Assembly: GCA_903832165.1 (NCBI GenBank)
Contig: CAILAQ010000142.1
Span: forward strand, 1-5,565
Direction: 5' to 3'
From: an uncultured Bacteroidota bacterium
GTDB taxonomy: Bacteria; Bacteroidota; Bacteroidia; Bacteroidales; UBA12481
Length of the DNA stretch: 5,565 nucleotides
Shown: piece after piece, positions 1 to 3,633 of the stretch
Numbering within the stretch: position 1 is the stretch's first letter
Layout of the letters: every line of letters begins with the position of its first letter
Notes under the pieces: model-generated
Databases searched by the model: none
Seen by the model: only the letters and a program-made list of their open reading frames with translations
What the model was told of the DNA's origin: nothing
Position numbers and translations under genes: made by a program

Positions 1-189
1 ATCGAAAAAATCAATGAGATATGGAATACTATTGCGGAGGTTTATGAGGATGATTCATTCCTTAAAGCAATGAACATGCCTCCAAAACAGATCCGACTCT
101 TTTATTCTGTAAAAATGGATGAAAATCTTGAAGTAACTTATTTCGAAAGACTCAATTCATTTGAAGGATCAGATGGTTCTGATAATTAA
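1..189 (+). CDS. GvpO-like gas vesicle protein, C-terminal fragment (5' end outside window)
   Basis: An open frame runs from base 1 to a TAA at 187-189, giving the last 62 residues of a protein whose start lies upstream. The visible part has a Trp near residue 8, an acidic stretch (AEVYEDD), then YSVKMDENLEVTYFER and a polar acidic tail. This order resembles the end of the GvpO family as I recall it: a Trp, a V-E rich strand, then Y-x-V-x-x-D, acidic/Gly, L-x-x-Y-x-R. GvpO is a small gas vesicle accessory protein needed for vesicle formation in haloarchaea. The match is by eye and weak in detail. Position supports it: the gene ends 26 bases before a gvpF/L gene on the same strand, and gvpO sits near gvpF in actinobacterial clusters. 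It could instead be an unrelated cluster-specific protein or a small heat-shock-like protein. Confidence 0.45.
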   Translation: MEKINEIWNTIAEVYEDDSFLKAMNMPPKQIRLFYSVKMDENLEVTYFERLNSFEGSDGSDN

Positions 190-198
190 ATTCTTTAT

Positions 199-205
199 GG
201 AAGGA
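199..205 (+). promoter_or_regulatory. Ribosome binding site of the first gvpF/L gene
   Basis: GGAAGGA lies 10 bases before the ATG at 216, a workable Shine-Dalgarno distance. It supports that ATG over the nearby out-of-frame ATG at 197. Only 26 bases separate the upstream stop from this start and I see no promoter in them, so the gene is probably read through from upstream. Confidence 0.5.
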
Positions 206-215
206 TCTGACCGAT

Positions 216-1019
216 ATGAACAATAATCTGATTTATGTGTACTGCCTGACAAACAGTCCGCCGGATATGGATGTCATCGAAGGATTCAACACCTTGGTTT
301 CGCTTAAAATCGATGATTTCCATGTTATTATTAAAGGTGTGAACGACTTAGAATTCTCTGAAGTAAATTTTAAGGCAAAATTGTCTGATATTGAATGGTT
401 GGAATCTAACGCCCGGGAGCATGTGGTAGTGATTAATAAGGTCATGGATAAAAGTTCAGTGATCCCGTTTAAGTTTGGCACCATTTTTCATTCTGAGGAG
501 AGACTGAGACAGTTTATCTCGGATTATTCTATATCACTGAGTGAAAATTTCAATTATATAGATGGCAAGGAAGAATGGGCAGTTAAGGTCTTTTGCGACC
601 GGTTGGTGCTTAGCGAGAAAATTGATGACCTGAGCCCGGAAGCAGCTGAATTGGAAAAGCAAATCATGGCAAGTTCGCCAGGAAAGGCTTTCCTTCTGAA
701 AAGGAAGAAAACCGAGCTCATCGAAAATGAAATTGACAGGCTTTGTAAATTGTACGGCCAGGAGTATTTCAATGGATTTGAAGACCTCAGCGAATCTACA
801 AGCCTTAATAACCTGCTCCCAAAAGAGTTTACCGGTCGGGAAGATACTATGATACTAAATGCCGTGTTTCTGATCCGAAAAGAAAAAGTTGGCGAGTTTG
901 TTTCCTTTGTTGAGCAGCTAAAGCACACCAACGAGAAATCAGGGTTCTTTATTGATTCCAGTGGTCCATGGCCACCTTTCAGTTTCATTTCTATAAAAGA
1001 AAAAAGTGATACACGATAA
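216..1019 (+). CDS. gvpF: Gas vesicle protein of the GvpF/GvpL family (first copy)
   Basis: This 267-residue protein has the hallmarks of the GvpF/GvpL family, minor proteins that bind GvpA and help start or assemble gas vesicles in the cytoplasm. It opens with a short beta strand (LIYVYCLT, residues 5-12), as family members do. Other family signatures are IPFKFGTIF (83-91, the P-x-R/K-F-G element), EEWAVKVF (119-126), SPGKAFLLKRKK (154-165) and the near-terminal SGPWPPFSF (249-257). A helical, charged middle follows the third signature. Length is normal for the family. The stop lies inside the next gene, overlapping it by 14 bases, so translation of the two is probably coupled. The family is clear. 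Calling it F rather than L is a guess based on its being first in the order. A second, diverged family member lies at 1201-1956. Confidence 0.93.
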   Translation: MNNNLIYVYCLTNSPPDMDVIEGFNTLVSLKIDDFHVIIKGVNDLEFSEVNFKAKLSDIEWLESNAREHVVVINKVMDKSSVIPFKFGTIFHSEERLRQFISDYSISLSENFNYIDGKEEWAVKVFCDRLVLSEKIDDLSPEAAELEKQIMASSPGKAFLLKRKKTELIENEIDRLCKLYGQEYFNGFEDLSESTSLNNLLPKEFTGREDTMILNAVFLIRKEKVGEFVSFVEQLKHTNEKSGFFIDSSGPWPPFSFISIKEKSDTR

Positions 1020-1200
1020 TGTAGTCGATAAGTCAAAAGACATCACCATTCTTGAATTACTTGACAGGGTTCTGAACAAAGGGGTAATCCTTACCGGGGA
1101 CATAGTAATTTCCGTTGCCGATATTGATCTGGTTTACCTTGGTGTAAAATTAATGCTAAGTTCCGTTGAAACAATGGAACAATTAAAATCAGGCAAATAA
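1006..1200 (+). CDS. gvpS: Minor gas vesicle protein of the GvpA superfamily (GvpS/J/M type)
   Basis: This 64-residue protein carries the compact GvpA-type fold signature: a first helix ILELLDRVLNKGVIL (residues 15-29), then TGDIVISVADIDLVYLGV (30-47) and KLMLSSVETM (48-57). GvpA proteins have D-A-W-V after the first helix and a V-G-I-E-L element. This protein has T-G-D-I and A-D-I-D-L-V-Y-L instead, which I recall as typical of GvpS and related GvpJ/GvpM proteins. It is therefore more likely a minor tip or nucleation protein than the main shell protein. The start is GTG: an in-frame TAA at 994-996 excludes earlier starts, and no Shine-Dalgarno motif is clear. It overlaps the upstream gvpF/L gene by 14 bases, and the next gene begins at the base after its stop. 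The S, J or M label is the uncertain part. Confidence 0.88.
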   Translation: MIHDNVVDKSKDITILELLDRVLNKGVILTGDIVISVADIDLVYLGVKLMLSSVETMEQLKSGK

Positions 1201-1956
1201 ATGAAAAAGCTGATTTATGCTTTGGTATCTGAAGGGAAACATCCCGACAAACTTTACGATTATCTGCCTGAAATAACTGGTATAGGCGGAGCCGTTTTAA
1301 AAGCTGTTTCGAGCTATCAGATCTCAGCAATAATAAGCGAACATGAAAAAACCGATATCGGGGCAGACAAATTTAAAGCTTTAGAGTTCGCGGAAGTAAT
1401 CGAGCATCTTTCACAAAAATTCACACTACTTCCAATGCGCTTTGGTTCCATGATGAATTCAACTGAGGAGGTAAATATAATGCTCGAAAGGAATCATGAA
1501 AGAATTCATCAAAATCTTGATTTCGTTAAGAATAAGTTTGAATTCGGGCTGAAGGTTTTTTGTGATTCCGATAGGATGACTTTGGAGTTGTCGTCCGGAA
1601 TAGTTGCCGGTATTGATAATCCGGACGGCAACTCTGCCGAAACCGGCAATTCTGTATTCAGGGATTATGTTAACAAGAAGCTGCGTGAACATAAGATAGA
1701 GGAATTGAGGCTTAAATATGTTGAATCCGTTATCGGTGAGATCACTGAATATTTTGCTGGCATGAATGCTGTGCATACATTCAGGAAGATGGTATCCGAA
1801 ACAAACATCATTGATGCACTATTTTTACTTGGAAAAGATCAGAAAGACACCTTGGTTGATGCAGTATCTGATATGCAAAAGCGAAATCCGCTGTTGAGTT
1901 TTGTGCTGACAGGACCATGGCCACCGTACAGCTTTGTTGACAAAACGATCAAATAA
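1201..1956 (+). CDS. gvpL: Gas vesicle protein of the GvpF/GvpL family (second copy)
   Basis: This 251-residue protein is a second GvpF/GvpL member, expected to act in gas vesicle assembly alongside the first. It begins KKLIYALVSEG, the family's first strand. It keeps LLPMRFGSMM (76-85), EFGLKVF (114-120) and TGPWPPYSF (237-245). The third family signature is altered: where the first copy has SPGKAFLLKRKK, this one has FRDYVNKKLREHK (153-165), preceded by a Gly/Asn-rich linker (about 132-151). The ATG directly follows the TAA of the GvpA-superfamily gene with no spacing and only a weak ribosome site, so its translation probably depends on that of its neighbour. Apart from the signature blocks the two copies look quite different, which suggests an old duplication with separate roles rather than redundancy. 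The L label is positional. Confidence 0.92.
   Translation: MKKLIYALVSEGKHPDKLYDYLPEITGIGGAVLKAVSSYQISAIISEHEKTDIGADKFKALEFAEVIEHLSQKFTLLPMRFGSMMNSTEEVNIMLERNHERIHQNLDFVKNKFEFGLKVFCDSDRMTLELSSGIVAGIDNPDGNSAETGNSVFRDYVNKKLREHKIEELRLKYVESVIGEITEYFAGMNAVHTFRKMVSETNIIDALFLLGKDQKDTLVDAVSDMQKRNPLLSFVLTGPWPPYSFVDKTIK
1602..1649 (+). repeat. Overlapping inverted repeats inside the second gvpF/L gene
   Basis: AGTTGCCG (1602-1609) is the exact reverse complement of CGGCAACT (1626-1633), an 8-base stem with a 16-base loop. TTGCCGGT (1604-1611) is also the exact complement of ACCGGCAA (1642-1649), so the same left arm can form either of two exclusive stems. The sequence encodes the Gly/Asn-rich linker of the protein. 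It may be a chance result of repeated Gly/Asn codons. No function is claimed. Confidence 0.4.
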
Positions 1957-1963
1957 TTTTTTT

Positions 1964-1967
1964 GGGA
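1964..1967 (+). promoter_or_regulatory. Ribosome binding site deciding the gvpK start
   Basis: GGGA ends 9 bases before the ATG at 1977. The frame also opens at a TTG at 1962, but that codon overlaps this motif and has no ribosome site of its own. The ATG at 1977 is therefore preferred. Confidence 0.5.
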
Positions 1968-1976
1968 AACTTTACG

Positions 1977-2321
1977 ATGAGTGAAAACAAGATACTTTTT
2001 AATACAGGAATGATTGATGGGATTTCCAAGGAAATCGAAAAACTGTCCAACAGCGAGGAATCCAAACTCAAACTCACTCCTGATAACGCTGATTCCGGGC
2101 TGGCAAAACTGGTACTGACTCTGGTAGAGCTGATCAGAAAGCTCGTTGAAAAACAGGCAATGAGAAGAGTTGATGGCGGATCGCTCACAGATGAAGAGAT
2201 TGAAAGATTGGGGGAAACCCTGATGAAGCTCGAGATGAAGATGGAAGAGCTAAAAAAGCACTTTAACCTGACAGACCGCGACCTGAATATCAATCTGGGA
2301 CCATTGGGCGATTTAATGTAA
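1977..2321 (+). CDS. gvpK: Gas vesicle protein GvpK
   Basis: This 114-residue protein matches GvpK closely. Residues 32-62 hold the family core: LKLTPDNADSGLAKLVLTL followed by VELIRKLVEKQAMRR. LTDEEIERLGETLMKLEMKM (70-89) follows, and the protein ends in DLNINLGPLGDLM (102-114), the typical GvpK C-terminus with LGPLG. GvpK is a small helical minor protein needed for proper gas vesicle formation, although its exact role is not settled. The N-terminal 30 residues are poorly conserved and low in known motifs. I chose ATG 1977 over TTG 1962 because of the GGGA ribosome site between them. The gene follows the second gvpF/L stop by 20 bases and is the last gvp gene here. The next gene is convergent, so the cluster ends at this point. 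Confidence 0.95.
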   Translation: MSENKILFNTGMIDGISKEIEKLSNSEESKLKLTPDNADSGLAKLVLTLVELIRKLVEKQAMRRVDGGSLTDEEIERLGETLMKLEMKMEELKKHFNLTDRDLNINLGPLGDLM

Positions 2322-2383
2322 AAAGGCCACCGCAACAGGCATCCTTTGCCCTATTTCGCTTCCCGGTTCACTTTTCCCGGATA

Positions 2384-2968
2384 TCACTCACCCTGCTCCA
2401 TCTCCTCAATAATCCTGGTCAGATTATGAACCAATGGCATTGATTTTCTTCTCCAGGTAATGTATCCTATTAAAAAGGATATTCCCATGGTCAGAAAATA
2501 GGCAGACTGAATAATTAATATTCTGATTATCTGACTATAATCTGACAAAAATTTATCATCCAGCATCGCCCAGGTAACAACAATATCAGTTAAACCTACC
2601 ATCGCTATTATGAAACCGACAGTGCCTGCGGTCCACAATTTATGCCTTTTCCTGGCGGCCGTTAGCATTTCAAGTACCGGAGCACTGTAATCAACGGACT
2701 TATTTTTTCTGAAATGGTATCGGAAATATATTGCCGACATGCCAAAAATCAACACATACATGCCACCTTGCAGACGGTGGTTGAGGGTAAGTTCCGGATC
2801 AGGATTCAAAATAAGTAAGCCTGTATAGATCAATGCGAATACAACGTACACAATATACATGCCTTGCATTAGCTTCCTGTTTCGTACATCCAGCTTTCTG
2901 AGTGAATCCATCACCTGGTCCAGGTTAGCGGGTTCCTCAATGTTCTTTGGTTGGTTGTTAAATGTCAT
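2384..2968 (-). CDS. Four-helix membrane protein paired with the ECF sigma factor (possible anti-sigma factor)
   Basis: This 194-residue protein has a polar N-terminal arm of about 33 residues with a helical stretch (LDQVMDSLRKLDVRNRKL). Four likely membrane helices follow, at about 36-54, 67-83, 113-135 and 149-171, and then a short charged C-terminal tail. Basic residues after helix 2 (YFRYHFRKNK) and helix 4 (TWRRK) suggest that both ends face the cytoplasm. I do not recognise a named family. Its start overlaps the end of the sigma gene by 11 bases and it has a strong ribosome site, so the two proteins are made together. Membrane proteins encoded just after ECF sigma genes are often anti-sigma factors, and the N-terminal arm could bind the sigma factor. 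There is no H-x3-C-x2-C zinc motif, so that role is inferred from position only. It could instead be a target of the sigma factor. Confidence 0.8.
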   Translation of the reverse strand: MTFNNQPKNIEEPANLDQVMDSLRKLDVRNRKLMQGMYIVYVVFALIYTGLLILNPDPELTLNHRLQGGMYVLIFGMSAIYFRYHFRKNKSVDYSAPVLEMLTAARKRHKLWTAGTVGFIIAMVGLTDIVVTWAMLDDKFLSDYSQIIRILIIQSAYFLTMGISFLIGYITWRRKSMPLVHNLTRIIEEMEQGE

Positions 2969-3476
2969 ACTGCCCTCCTTTCACTTTTTCACGGAGTTCC
3001 TCCTTGATGCGATGAATTTTCACTCTGACGTTGCTCTCCGTGATACCAACGATTTCCGAGATTTCCTTTGAGCTTAATTCTTCTAAAACCAGCGACATGA
3101 TAATTTTGTCTACCACAGACAATTGATTGATCAGATTGGACATCAGCTCAAGCTGCTTTTCGTGAACAATCGATTCTTCCCAATCCTCACCCACCAGGTT
3201 GGCAGCTTTGCCATCATCCAGATATGTGTTGAAATTGAGGTATTTGTTCTTTTTGTTCACAAATGAGAGGGCTGTATTCACTGCGATTCTGTATACCCAG
3301 GTGGATAATTGTGAATCGCCACGGAATTTTTCCAGTCCCCTCCAAACATTAATCAGGATCTCCTGATAAAGATCTTCAGAATCATCCGATGTCCCGGCAT
3401 AATACCTGCATACCGACCTGATCCTGCTTTGGTTCTCTTCGATAATCTGCTTGTACTGCTTGTCCTTACTGTTCAT
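2958..3476 (-). CDS. RNA polymerase ECF-type sigma factor
   Basis: This 172-residue protein has the two-domain layout of ECF sigma-70 factors, which direct RNA polymerase to a small regulon in response to a signal. Region 2 spans about 10-75 and includes DLYQEILINVWRGL (35-48, core polymerase contact) and FRGDSQLSTWVYRIAVNTA (51-69, melting and -10 recognition). A linker of about 40 residues follows. Region 4 is at about 112-165, with LSVVDKIIMSLVLEELSSKE (119-138) leading into the helix-turn-helix EISEIVGITESNVRVKIHRI (138-157). Length is typical. There is no extra C-terminal domain. It is the first gene of a two-gene operon with the membrane protein. It is divergent from the polymerase gene and points towards the gvp cluster. 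The start is an ATG with a poor ribosome site (AAAAG). The signal sensed and the regulon cannot be read from this window. Confidence 0.95.
   Translation of the reverse strand: MNSKDKQYKQIIEENQSRIRSVCRYYAGTSDDSEDLYQEILINVWRGLEKFRGDSQLSTWVYRIAVNTALSFVNKKNKYLNFNTYLDDGKAANLVGEDWEESIVHEKQLELMSNLINQLSVVDKIIMSLVLEELSSKEISEIVGITESNVRVKIHRIKEELREKVKGGQYDI
2974..2980 (-). promoter_or_regulatory. Strong ribosome binding site of the membrane protein gene
   Basis: Read on the minus strand this is AAGGAGG, five bases before the ATG at 2968. It is the best Shine-Dalgarno match in the window and lies inside the last codons of the sigma gene. It fixes the start and suggests efficient expression of the membrane protein relative to the sigma factor. 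Confidence 0.7.
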
Positions 3477-3506
3477 GTCGCTTTTACGTTCAGCAGTTTG
3501 ACTATA

Positions 3507-3536
3507 CTAAGATAGTAATGTTACAAAATAATTCAA
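3507..3536 (-). promoter_or_regulatory. Candidate Bacteroidota-type promoter of the sigma operon
   Basis: On the minus strand, TTG (3534-3536) is followed after 19 bases by TATCTTAG (3507-3514). The known Bacteroidota pattern is TTG near -33 and TAnnTTTG near -7, with about that spacing. The -7 element here differs at one defined position. Transcription would begin around 3500, about 24 bases before the ATG. The region is AT-rich, so a chance match is possible. An auto-regulated ECF promoter would look different and I cannot identify one. Confidence 0.35.
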
Positions 3537-3587
3537 TATCGGAATATTTCTTATATTATAACCGGTATTTTGATTAAATAATAACCA

Positions 3588-3630
3588 ATTAGTGAGCGTT
3601 AGCGAGCCTATTAGTGAGTGAAGCGAACCT
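3588..3630 (+). repeat. Two-copy tandem repeat abutting the polymerase gene start
   Basis: Copy 1 (3588-3609, 22 bases) begins ATTAGTGAGCGTTAGCGAGC. Copy 2 (3610-3630, 21 bases) begins ATTAGTGAGTGAAGCGAAC. Both end in CCT. They share 17 or more positions if one base is gapped. A third copy seems to begin as ATTA at 3631, where ATG at 3634 takes over. Each unit also contains the internal near-repeats GTGAG and GCGAG/GCGAA. The repeat occupies the leader just before the start codon, where a ribosome site would be expected. Confidence 0.75.
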
Positions 3631-3633
3631 ATT

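Noticed and set aside
554..1036. Long minus-strand open frame opposite the first gvpF/L gene
   Set aside because: It is antisense to a gene with clear family signatures, has no recognisable domain, and its composition is what a reverse reading of that gene gives.
1962..1976. TTG at 1962 as the gvpK start, adding five residues
   Set aside because: The ATG at 1977 has a GGGA ribosome site at a good distance, while the TTG has none and overlaps that site.
2355..2371. TTCGCTTC near the gvpK end as a further copy of the repeat at 3588-3630
   Set aside because: Only an 8-base match to the reverse complement of copy 2 is shared. The flanking bases do not follow the repeat, so chance explains it.
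2322..2383. Possible transcription terminator between the convergent gvpK and membrane protein genes
   Set aside because: GGCA-loop-TGCC (4 bases) and CCGG/CCGG pairings exist, but no strong stem is followed by a T-run in either direction. A TTTTT run exists on the minus strand near 2321-2325 without a good stem before it. Termination probably occurs here, but I cannot point to the site.
3561..3572. Promoter for the polymerase gene at TATTTTG in the intergenic region
   Set aside because: It is one T short of TAnnTTTG, and no TTG lies at the expected distance upstream. In such AT-rich sequence the match is not meaningful.
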